A DNA stretch of 38,133 nucleotides, from assembly GCA_035560005.1 (NCBI GenBank), contig DATMAN010000100.1, positions 1 through 38,133 on the forward strand, read 5' to 3'. Numbering within the stretch: the stretch's first letter is position 1; each line of letters starts with the position of its first letter. Source of the DNA: Burkholderiales bacterium (GTDB lineage Bacteria > Pseudomonadota > Gammaproteobacteria > Burkholderiales > Eutrophovitaceae). Below the pieces are notes generated by a model that saw only the letters and a program-made list of their open reading frames with translations, was not told the origin of the DNA and did no database searches. The position numbers and the translations under genes were made by a program. This document shows, one piece after another, positions 24,832 through 31,999 of this stretch.

Positions 24832-25141
24832 CGGCTTGCCCCGGCACTGCCCCGGGTCTCTGTAAGTAGGCACTCGCTGTTTATTCCTTGCACTGTTCAA
24901 GCCCCTCGGCGCAACCTGGATGCCTTGCCATCGCCCGATGGTGAAAGGCGGCAATGGCAAAGCCGGCCACCCAGCCGGCAATCGGTGCGTGCGAGCGGAC
25001 TGGGGCCCCCTTTGCGCCAGAGCGACGGGACACCCCCGACATGAAACTTGCGTACTTGCAAGCAGATCGGAAACAGTTTACTTTGCGAATTCAAAAGCCT
25101 GTAGCGTATAACTTAGCTTTTACTTAAAGAAAGCCCCTTGG
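24832..25141. other. Structured intergenic region upstream of mshE
   Basis: These 310 bases hold no supported gene. Two adjacent hairpins are clear: TTGCCAT-CGCC (24925-24935) pairing with GGCG-gca-ATGGCAA (24947-24960) around an 11-base loop, and GCCGGC (24962-24967) with GCCGGC (24974-24979) around a 6-base loop. The last 60 bases turn AT-rich and hold the mshE promoter. The hairpins may be a small RNA, the gpsA transcript end, or part of a longer leader. They do not match the class I c-di-GMP riboswitch core. Confidence 0.45.
25083..25112 (+). promoter_or_regulatory. Sigma-70-type promoter of the mshE operon
   Basis: TTGCGA (25083-25088) and TATAAC (25107-25112) are 18 bases apart, four and five matches to the consensus hexamers. 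Transcription would start near 25119, leaving about 23 bases before ATG 25142. It lies in the only AT-rich stretch of the region. Confidence 0.6.
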
Positions 25142-26848
25142 ATGGGCCGGCCTGAGAAAATCCGCCTCGGCGAGATTCTCCTGCAGCAGGGATTGCTGAC
25201 GCACGAGCAATTGCAGAGCGCGCTCACCGAACAGAAGCGCAGCGGGCGCCGGCTGGGGCGGGTGCTGATCGACAACGGCTATCTCTCCGAGGATCAGATC
25301 GGTGACGCCCTTGCGCGCCAGCTCCGGATCCCTTTCATCGACCTGAAACATTTCAACCTCCGGCCGGAAGTGGCCACGCGTCTGCCGGAGACCCTGGCGC
25401 GCCGCTTTCGCGCGCTGGTGCTGGAGGACGACGGTCAAGCGTGCCGCGTGGGCATGGCCGATCCCACCGACCTCTTTGCCTACGACGAGATCGCACGCGT
25501 GCTCAGGCGCGACATCCAGCTTGCGGTGGTCAGCGAATCCTTGCTGCTGCAGACCATCGACAACCTCTACCGGCGCACCGAGGAGATCAGCGGGCTCGCC
25601 CAGGAACTGGGCGCGGAGCTGGGCGAGACCCTGATCGATCTGGGGGGGATCGGTCCGACGCCCGGGATCGAGGACGCGCCGGTGGTCAAGCTGCTGCAGA
25701 CGGTGTTCGAGGACGCCGTGCAGGTGCGGGCCTCCGACATTCACATCGAGCCGCAGGACAAGAGGCTGCAGATTCGCTTTCGCATCGACGGGGTGCTGCA
25801 CATCCAGACCGAAGCGGACGCGAAGATCGCGTCTGCGCTGGTGCTGCGCCTGAAGCTCATGTCCGGTCTGGATATCTCGGAGAAGCGCCTGCCGCAGGAC
25901 GGGCGTTTCAACGTCAAGGTGCGCGCCGCGCAGATCGACGTGCGCATCTCGACCATGCCCACGCAGCACGGGGAAGCCGTGGTCATGCGGCTGCTCAACC
26001 AATCCAGCGGAATCCTGAAGCTGGACAAGATCGGCATGCCGCCCGCGATGCTGCAGCGGCTGCGCCGCATCATTCATCGCCCGAGCGGCATGGTGCTCGT
26101 CACCGGTCCGACGGGCAGTGGAAAGACCACGACGCTGTACGCGGCGCTGGAGGAACTCAACACCCCGGAGCGCAAGATCATCACGGTCGAGGACCCGGTG
26201 GAGTACCGCTTGCCGGGAATCACCCAGGTTCAGGTGCACGAGAAGATCGAGCTGACCTTCGGGCGCATCCTGCGCACCGCCCTGCGCCAGGATCCGGATG
26301 TGATCCTGGTCGGCGAGATGCGCGACCAGGGCACCGTCGAGACCGGGCTGCGCGCGGCGATCACAGGGCATCTGGTGTTCTCGACCCTGCACACCAACGA
26401 CTCGATCAGCACGCCGATCCGCCTGCTCGACATGGGGGCGCCGCGCTACATGGTGGCCATGTCACTGCAAGTCGTCGTCGCCCAGCGCTTGGTGCGGCTG
26501 GTGTGCGAAACCTGCGGCGAGGCGCACCGCCCCACCGCGCAGGAACACGAATGGTTGCGCGCCAGCTTGGGCGTCCGCGCCGAAACAGGTCGGTTCCGCA
26601 AGGGGCGCGGCTGCACGCAGTGCAACGGCACCGGTTACCTGGGCCGTACCGGCGTCTACGAGATGCTGGAAATGACCCGGCCGGTGGTCGAAGCCGCCAA
26701 CCAGCCGGACCCGGCGGCCTTCCTGGTTGCGGCGCGCCGCCAGATCGAAGGCGAGACGCTGATGGACCACGCGATGGCTTTGGCGCTGGAAGGGCGCACC
26801 ACCATCGAAGAGGCGATGCGGGTGAGCACCCAGCTCGACGAATCGTGA
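25142..26848 (+). CDS. mshE: MSHA pilus extension ATPase MshE
   Basis: MshE powers assembly of the mannose-sensitive hemagglutinin type IV pilus and is switched on by c-di-GMP. In this 568-residue protein the N-terminal MshEN domain carries two full copies of the 24-residue c-di-GMP motif RLGxxLxxxGx6LxxxLxxQ (Arg8-Gln31 and Arg37-Gln60, with Ile in place of one Leu). The ATPase part has Walker A GPTGSGKTTT (about 322-331), Walker B region DVILVGEMRD (about 386-395), a His box around FSTLHTND, and a zinc tetra-cysteine motif (about 454-457 and 491-494). The ribosome-binding site is weak. It is the first gene of the pilus locus. Confidence 0.95.
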   Translation: MGRPEKIRLGEILLQQGLLTHEQLQSALTEQKRSGRRLGRVLIDNGYLSEDQIGDALARQLRIPFIDLKHFNLRPEVATRLPETLARRFRALVLEDDGQACRVGMADPTDLFAYDEIARVLRRDIQLAVVSESLLLQTIDNLYRRTEEISGLAQELGAELGETLIDLGGIGPTPGIEDAPVVKLLQTVFEDAVQVRASDIHIEPQDKRLQIRFRIDGVLHIQTEADAKIASALVLRLKLMSGLDISEKRLPQDGRFNVKVRAAQIDVRISTMPTQHGEAVVMRLLNQSSGILKLDKIGMPPAMLQRLRRIIHRPSGMVLVTGPTGSGKTTTLYAALEELNTPERKIITVEDPVEYRLPGITQVQVHEKIELTFGRILRTALRQDPDVILVGEMRDQGTVETGLRAAITGHLVFSTLHTNDSISTPIRLLDMGAPRYMVAMSLQVVVAQRLVRLVCETCGEAHRPTAQEHEWLRASLGVRAETGRFRKGRGCTQCNGTGYLGRTGVYEMLEMTRPVVEAANQPDPAAFLVAARRQIEGETLMDHAMALALEGRTTIEEAMRVSTQLDES

Positions 26849-28074
26849 GCCACTTCGCCTACAAGGGACGCAACGCCGAGGGGCAGCTCGTGCAGGGTGT
26901 GCTGGAAGCCGCCGACTCGGGTGCCGCGGCCGCTCAACTCTTCGACAGCGGTGTCACGCCGGTCGAGATCGCCGCGACCCGGGGTCCGCGCCGCCGCGCG
27001 AGCGGCGGTTTCCTGCAGCGGCTCACCGAGCGCCCGGTGATGCACGAAGATCTCCTGCTCTTCAGCCGGCAGATGTACACGCTGCTCAAGGCCGGTGTGC
27101 CGATCATGCGTGCGCTGGGCGGACTGCAGGAGTCGACCACCAATCCCACCTTCCGCCACACGCTGCAGAGCGTGCGCGAGAATCTCGACGCCGGCCGGCC
27201 ACTGTCCGTGGCGCTGCAGCGCCAGCACGGGGTGTTTTCCCCGTTCTATGTGGCGATGATCTACGTGGGCGAGACCACCGGGCGACTGGAGGAGATTTTT
27301 CTGCGCCTCTTCCACCACCTGGAGTTCCAGGAGTTCATGCGCCGGCAGGTCCGCTCCGCGCTACGCTACCCCACCATCGTGCTCGTGACCATGGCGCTCG
27401 CCATCGTGATCGTGAACCTGTTCGTGATCCCGGCCTTCGCCAGGGTCTATGCCGGGTTCGACACCGAGCTGCCGTTGCTCACGCGCGGCCTGATCGCCTT
27501 CTCCGAATTCATGCAGGCGACCTGGTGGCTCCAGGGACTCGGCCTGGTGGCTGCGGTTGCCGGTTTCCGCGCCTGGATCCGAAGCGAGCGCGGGCGGTTG
27601 ATCTGGGACCAGGTCAAGCTGCGCGTTCCGGTCGCCGGCAAGATCGTGCTCAAGGCAGCGCTGGCGCGCTTCGCGCGCAGTTTCGCGCTCGCGATCCGCA
27701 GCGGCGTGCCGATCGTGCAGGGCCTCACGCTGGTTGCGCAGACGGTGGACAACGCCCACATCGGAGGTCGCATCGAACGCATGCGCGAAGGTGTGGAGCG
27801 CGGCGAGTCGGTGCTGCGCACCGCGGCGGGCGCCGGCATCTTCACCCCGGTGGTGCTGCAGATGATGATGGTGGGAGAAGAATCCGGCGCGCTCGACGAC
27901 ATGATGGGCGAGATCGCGGACATGTATCAGCGTGAGGTCGAATACGATCTGAAGACCCTGGGCGCGCAGATCGAGCCCATCCTGATCGTGGGCCTGGGCG
28001 TGCTCGTGCTGCTGCTCGCGCTGGGCGTGTTCCTGCCGATCTGGGACCTCGGCCAGGCGGCGCTCAAGCGATGA
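26845..28074 (+). CDS. mshG: MSHA inner-membrane platform protein MshG
   Basis: This 409-residue member of the PilC/GspF family sits in the inner membrane and couples the ATPase to pilin assembly. Two T2SSF repeats are visible: LLFSRQMYTLLKAGVPIMRALGGLQ with VGETTGRLEEIFLRL, then ARFARSFALAIRSGVPIVQGLTLV with MMMVGEESGALDDMMGEIADMYQ. Hydrophobic helices lie near 170-190, 220-240 and 380-400. The GTG at 26845 overlaps the mshE stop as GTGA. The frame itself is much longer upstream but is shadow sequence over mshE. Confidence 0.94.
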   Translation: MSHFAYKGRNAEGQLVQGVLEAADSGAAAAQLFDSGVTPVEIAATRGPRRRASGGFLQRLTERPVMHEDLLLFSRQMYTLLKAGVPIMRALGGLQESTTNPTFRHTLQSVRENLDAGRPLSVALQRQHGVFSPFYVAMIYVGETTGRLEEIFLRLFHHLEFQEFMRRQVRSALRYPTIVLVTMALAIVIVNLFVIPAFARVYAGFDTELPLLTRGLIAFSEFMQATWWLQGLGLVAAVAGFRAWIRSERGRLIWDQVKLRVPVAGKIVLKAALARFARSFALAIRSGVPIVQGLTLVAQTVDNAHIGGRIERMREGVERGESVLRTAAGAGIFTPVVLQMMMVGEESGALDDMMGEIADMYQREVEYDLKTLGAQIEPILIVGLGVLVLLLALGVFLPIWDLGQAALKR

Positions 28075-28078
28075 CGCG

Positions 28079-28600
28079 ATGCGCAATTCGACTGCCGTAC
28101 GACGTCAGGTCGGCGCCAGCCGCTTCGAACTGCTGCTGGCCGTGTCCATCATCGCCATCGTGGCCGGTGTGCTGCTCGAACGGTTGGCCTTCTACCAGGA
28201 ATATGCCGAAAAGGTCGCGATGGATTTGACCATTGCAGCGATGCGCGCCGGGCTGCGCTCCCGAGTCGCCGACCTGCTCATCGCGGATCGCGTGTCGGAG
28301 ATTTCGACACTGGCGGAAGAAAACCCCGTGCGCTGGCTCGATCGCGAACCGGGGAACTACCTCGGTGAGCTCGATGGGCCGCCGCAAGAGGAGCCGCGGG
28401 GCAAATGGTACTTCGACCGCGGGCGTCAGGAACTCGTCTACACGGCGAACAACCGGCGGTTCTTCACGCCTTCGGTCTATCGCGACTACACGGTGCGCCT
28501 GCGGGCGATGCGCATCCAGGCGCGCGTGGTTCCGGCCGGGAAGAAAGCGGAGCCGGAGTGGGTGGCACTGGTGATCGTCAACGATTACCGCTGGTTCTAG
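28079..28600 (+). CDS. mshF: MshF-like pilus protein
   Basis: The 173-residue protein has a single hydrophobic helix near the N-terminus (about residues 17-35, FELLLAVSIIAIVAGVLLERL) that resembles a prepilin helix but lacks the G/F cleavage context and the Glu at +5. The rest is soluble, with a conserved-looking GKWYFDRGRQELVYTANN segment and a YRWF end. Position between mshG and the pilin genes, size and topology match MshF, a little-studied MSHA protein. It starts 4 bases after mshG. Direct sequence recognition is modest. Confidence 0.7.
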   Translation: MRNSTAVRRQVGASRFELLLAVSIIAIVAGVLLERLAFYQEYAEKVAMDLTIAAMRAGLRSRVADLLIADRVSEISTLAEENPVRWLDREPGNYLGELDGPPQEEPRGKWYFDRGRQELVYTANNRRFFTPSVYRDYTVRLRAMRIQARVVPAGKKAEPEWVALVIVNDYRWF

Positions 28601-28667
28601 GGTGTTTGGCATGCAAGCTGCACGCGCATTCACTGAAGTCGAAGCACTCGACAGGGGGTTTGAACGA

Positions 28668-29138
28668 ATGAAACGTCAGGCAAAGGGGTTCACGCTGATC
28701 GAGTTGGTGGTGACGCTGTCGGTCATAGCCATCCTCGCGGCGCTCGCGCTGCCGCGCTATATCGCGCTGCAGGTTCAGGCACGCGAAGGAAAAGCGCAGG
28801 CGATCTTCGGCGGCATCCGCTCGGCGGCCGCGCTGGCCCATGCACAAGCGTTGACCACGAACACCACGACCAACGGCGCCGCGACCGTGTTCATGGAAGG
28901 GCAGGCAGTGAACCTGATCCACGGCTATCCGACCGCGGACAACCTCGGGATTCTCGCGGCGTTGCAACTCGACCCGACCAACGACCAGGTGACGCTATCG
29001 GGCGGCGGCGCGGCCGCCGGCAGCACGCTGAGAATCGACATCAACGGCGGCACCGCGGGCCAGTGCTCGGTGATCTACACCTCGCCTGCCGCGCCGAATA
29101 CCTCGCCCGTCTTCAACATCGACGTCAGCCAGTGCTGA
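28668..29138 (+). CDS. MSHA-type prepilin (first copy, MshB/MshA-like)
   Basis: This 156-residue type IVa prepilin has a 7-residue leader ending in Gly, then [27 protein letters not shown] with the essential Glu at +5. The globular part ends with a Cys pair (C near 138 and the final residue) forming the usual D-loop: QCSVIYTS to DVSQC. ATG 28668 gives a correct short leader; the frame begins 22 codons earlier without support. It could be the major pilin MshA or the minor pilin MshB. Its larger size and well-formed D-loop differ from the next pilin. Confidence 0.88.
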   Translation: MKRQAKGFTLIELVVTLSVIAILAALALPRYIALQVQAREGKAQAIFGGIRSAAALAHAQALTTNTTTNGAATVFMEGQAVNLIHGYPTADNLGILAALQLDPTNDQVTLSGGGAAAGSTLRIDINGGTAGQCSVIYTSPAAPNTSPVFNIDVSQC

Positions 29139-29215
29139 TGGACGTTTTTCGCAGCACCCATCCAGTCGCTTCAACGCATCGACTCGTCTCTATGTCTTCA
29201 ACCACGGAGTAGCCA

Positions 29216-29608
29216 ATGAACGTCAAGCAGAGCGGTTTCACCCTCATCGAGCTGGTGGTGGTCATCATCATCTTGGGCATCCTGGCCGCGACGGCCCTGC
29301 CCAAGTTCATCAACCTGCAGAACGAGGCGCAAATCGCGGCGGCCCAGGGCGTGGCCGGTTCGGTCAATGCAGCGACCGCGCTGAACTACGCCGCGCGCCG
29401 CGTCAGCGCCACCGCGGGCGCCGCGATCAACGCGTGCAACGATGCCGACATCCCGAACCTGATCCAGGGCGGCCTTCCCGCGGGCTACTCTCTGGCGGCC
29501 GGGGCGACCTGCACCGGCGCCCAGCAGACCGGTGGCGACGTGATTAGCTGCACCTTGAACGCGCCCAACAGCGTGAGCGTCAGCGCGGTCGTGGTCTGCT
29601 CCAACTAG
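29216..29608 (+). CDS. mshA: MSHA-type prepilin (second copy, MshA-like)
   Basis: The 130-residue prepilin has a 7-residue leader MNVKQSG, then [32 protein letters not shown] with Glu at +5. The soluble part is small and Ala/Gly-rich with four cysteines in the last 70 residues, ending VVVCSN. A GGAG site precedes the ATG. A 13-bp hairpin follows the stop directly, which would stabilise or partly terminate this transcript and supports a high-expression, major-pilin role. Assignment as MshA rather than MshB is inferred from that and from the length. Confidence 0.85.
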   Translation: MNVKQSGFTLIELVVVIIILGILAATALPKFINLQNEAQIAAAQGVAGSVNAATALNYAARRVSATAGAAINACNDADIPNLIQGGLPAGYSLAAGATCTGAQQTGGDVISCTLNAPNSVSVSAVVVCSN

Positions 29609-29620
29609 GGTTGCCGGGCA

Positions 29621-29651
29621 GGCGCCGGCACGCGACCCGCGTGCCGGCGCC
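29621..29651 (+). promoter_or_regulatory. Strong hairpin after the second pilin gene
   Basis: GGCGCCGGCACGC (29621-29633) and GCGTGCCGGCGCC (29639-29651) form a perfect 13-bp stem with a 5-base loop, starting 12 bases after the pilin stop. No T-run follows, so it is probably an RNA processing or 3'-protection element, or a partial terminator that reduces minor-pilin expression. Confidence 0.75.
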
Positions 29652-29670
29652 TCCAAGGGCGAACGACAGC

Positions 29671-30126
29671 GTGGATCGGGGCGGACAACGTGGATTCACG
29701 CTGACCGAGCTGGTCGTGGTCATCGTCGTGACCGCGATCCTCGCGGTCGCGATCGGGGCGCGCTTCCTGTCCCGTTCCACGTTCGAGGCGCGCGGCGCCT
29801 TCGATCAGGCGCAGGCGCTGGTGCGCTATGCCCAGAAGGTCGCCATCGCCCAGCGCCGCAGCGTGTTCGTGGTCCTCAGCGCGGGATCCCTGGCGGCCTG
29901 TTTCGATGCGGGCTGCGTCGATCCGGTGAAGGATCCGGGTCGCGGCGGCGCGCTCGTGATCGTGCCGCCGACGGGCGGAAGCTTCGCGATCGCCCCGTCG
30001 GCGTTCAGCTTCGACGGCCTCGGCCGGCCGGCGCCGGACGCAGCCCACACGGTGTCGGTTTCGGTCAGCGGCGAAGGCAGCCGCAGCTTCACGATCGAGC
30101 GCGAGACCGGCTATGTGCATCCCTGA
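29671..30126 (+). CDS. mshC: Minor prepilin MshC
   Basis: The 151-residue minor pilin has an 8-residue leader ending in RG, then FTLTELVVVIVVTAILAVAIGARFLS with Glu at +5. A GspH-like fold follows (FDQAQALVRYAQKVAIAQRRSVFVVL). I chose GTG 29671: earlier in-frame TTG 29611 and GTG 29641 lie before or inside the 13-bp hairpin and would give an over-long leader. Two cysteines (ACFDAGC) may form a disulfide. The stop region overlaps the mshD start by 14 bases. Confidence 0.85.
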   Translation: MDRGGQRGFTLTELVVVIVVTAILAVAIGARFLSRSTFEARGAFDQAQALVRYAQKVAIAQRRSVFVVLSAGSLAACFDAGCVDPVKDPGRGGALVIVPPTGGSFAIAPSAFSFDGLGRPAPDAAHTVSVSVSGEGSRSFTIERETGYVHP

Positions 30127-30709
30127 TCGCGCCGGCCGAGAGAGCGGCGACAGGCCGCAGCGTGCCGCGGGTGGAATCACGCTGGTCGAGCTGCTGGTCT
30201 TCATCGTGATCGTTTCGGTGGGGCTGGCGGGCGTGCTCGGCGTGTTCAACACCGTCGTGCGCAGAAGCGCGGATCCCCTCGTGACCAAGCAGCTCACCGC
30301 CGTTGCGGAGGCGCTGCTGGAGGAAGTTCAGCTCATGCCGTTCACATTCTGCGATCCGGACGATCCCAACGCCGCGACCGCGACCTCCACCGCCAGCTGT
30401 ACGGTGGTGGAAGGCCTGGGACCGGAGGGCGCGGAGACCCGCGGGGGCAACATCACGCCGTTGGACAACGTCAGCGACTATCGGCTCGCCGGCGGCCCGC
30501 TCACGATCGATCCGCTGACCGACATCGCAGGCAATGCGATACCGGGTCTCGCCGGCTATTCGGCATCGATCGACGTGCAGCAATTGAGCCTGAACGGCAT
30601 CCCAGCCAGCGAATCGCTCGCCATTACCGTGACGGTCAGCGGTCCCGGCGGGCAGTCCTTCGCGTTGTCCGGGTTCCGGACCCGTTACTCACCGAGGTCG
30701 GTGCCGTGA
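30113..30709 (+). CDS. mshD: Minor prepilin MshD
   Basis: The 198-residue minor pilin has a 21-residue leader ending in Gly-Gly, then ITLVELLVFIVIVSVGLAGVLGVFN with Glu at +5; Ile replaces the usual Phe at +1, as in GspI/PilV-type minor pilins. TKQLTAVAEALLEEVQLMPFTFCDPDD is the typical MshD segment after the helix. It overlaps mshC by 14 bases and mshO by 4, so it is part of one translationally coupled run. Confidence 0.88.
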   Translation: MCIPDRAGRESGDRPQRAAGGITLVELLVFIVIVSVGLAGVLGVFNTVVRRSADPLVTKQLTAVAEALLEEVQLMPFTFCDPDDPNAATATSTASCTVVEGLGPEGAETRGGNITPLDNVSDYRLAGGPLTIDPLTDIAGNAIPGLAGYSASIDVQQLSLNGIPASESLAITVTVSGPGGQSFALSGFRTRYSPRSVP

Positions 30710-31566
30710 GACGGCTCGGGTTTGCTTCCTCGCCGGCGCAGCCTGCCCGCGCCCCCCGAGGATTCACCCTGACCGAAGCGATCATCGTGATCGCGATCGT
30801 GGCGATCATCGCGGCGGTGATCGCCGTGTTCGTGCGCGCGCCGGTGCAGGGTTATGTGGCGAGCGCCAGCCGTGCCGAACTGGCCGATGCCGCGGATACC
30901 GCGCTGCGCCGCATCGTGCGCGATCTGCGAGCGGCCCTGCCCAACAGCGTGCGAACGCTCTCGCCTTGCGCGCCGGCCACGGCCTGCCTCGAATTCATCC
31001 CGGTGGTGGCGGGAGCGCGTTACCGCGCGGAGCGCACCGGAGCCGGGGCCGGCAACCCGCTGGATTTCTCCGCTGCCGATACCTCGTTCGACATCGTAGG
31101 GCCGGGCATCGATCTGCCGGCGGGCGCTTTGTGGGTGGTGGTGTACAACCTCGGGCTTCCCGGGGCCGATGCCTATTCCGGCGCAGCGACGGTGGGCGAC
31201 GTGCGCCGCGCCTATTCCGGTGCGAGCGGTGCGGTCTCGACGATCAACATGGTCTCGGTGCAGCGCCTGCCGTTCGACTCGCCGGCGCGCCGTTTCCAGG
31301 TCGTGCAGCAGCCGGTGACCTATCAGTGCGACCTTGCCCTGGGGCAACTCGTGCGCGTGTGGAACTACGGCTTCATCAGCGCGCAAGGCAGCCGGTCGAG
31401 CGCAGACAGCGCACTGCTCGCCGACAAGGTGACCGGCTGTTCATTCGACTACTCGGCGCAGAACGTCGCGCAACGGGCCGGCGCCGTACTGATCTCCTTG
31501 CAGCTTGCCGCGAGCGGGGAGACCGTCAGCCTCGCGGTGCAGGCCCACGTCAGCAATGTGCCCTGA
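30706..31566 (+). CDS. mshO: Minor prepilin MshO
   Basis: The 286-residue minor pilin begins at GTG 30706 (overlap GTGA with mshD). A 19-residue leader ends in PRG, then FTLTEAIIVIAIVAIIAAVIAVFVRAP with Glu at +5. The large soluble domain (about 60-286) resembles GspJ/MshO, including RAELADAADTALRRIVRDLRAALPNSVR and a C-terminal disulfide-prone region (YQCDL, GCSFDY). It probably belongs to the pilus-tip complex with MshC, MshD and MshP. Confidence 0.88.
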   Translation: MRRLGFASSPAQPARAPRGFTLTEAIIVIAIVAIIAAVIAVFVRAPVQGYVASASRAELADAADTALRRIVRDLRAALPNSVRTLSPCAPATACLEFIPVVAGARYRAERTGAGAGNPLDFSAADTSFDIVGPGIDLPAGALWVVVYNLGLPGADAYSGAATVGDVRRAYSGASGAVSTINMVSVQRLPFDSPARRFQVVQQPVTYQCDLALGQLVRVWNYGFISAQGSRSSADSALLADKVTGCSFDYSAQNVAQRAGAVLISLQLAASGETVSLAVQAHVSNVP

Positions 31567-31999
31567 GCGCACGGCATGCAAACGCTCCCGCGGTTTCGCG
31601 TTGGCGACCGCGGTCTTCATTCTGGTGATCCTGGCCGCGCTGGCCGCGTTCCTGCTGAGCTTGAGCAATCTGGAGCAGGGACGCGGCACGCTCGACGTGC
31701 AGGGTGCCAAGGCGTACCAGGCGGCCCGGGCCGGCGTGGAATGGGGCGCATACCGGGTGCTGCGCGACAACAGTTGCGCGGCGAGCACCTCGTTCGCACT
31801 TCCGGCCGGCCTCTCAGAGTTCACGGTGACGGTGCAGTGTTCGGACACGGCCTACGACGAGTCCGGATCGACCGGGCACGTCTATCTCATCACCGCGACG
31901 GCCTGCAATCAGCCAAGCGGCGCGAGCTGCCCAGGGCTGCGCGGCCAGTTCTACGTGGAACGGCAGTTGCAAGCCACCGTGGACAGGCCCGGACCATGA
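31556..31999 (+). CDS. mshP: MshP pilus-tip protein
   Basis: The 147-residue protein starts at ATG 31556, overlapping mshO by 11 bases. A 13-residue leader ends in RG, then FALATAVFILVILAALAAFLLSLSNLEQG. There is no Glu at +5, as in PilX/GspK-like tip proteins. QGAKAYQAARAGVEWGAYRVL is the conserved segment after the helix. Four cysteines lie in the soluble part. Its stop overlaps the mshQ ATG. Position and pattern match MshP. Confidence 0.85.
   Translation: MCPERTACKRSRGFALATAVFILVILAALAAFLLSLSNLEQGRGTLDVQGAKAYQAARAGVEWGAYRVLRDNSCAASTSFALPAGLSEFTVTVQCSDTAYDESGSTGHVYLITATACNQPSGASCPGLRGQFYVERQLQATVDRPGP

Noticed and set aside
24925..24990. Possible class I c-di-GMP riboswitch before the pilus genes
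   Set aside because: GCAAAGCC-like and GAAA-loop pieces are present, but the conserved GGGCAAACC part and the GNRA-receptor arrangement are not, so the known core is not satisfied.
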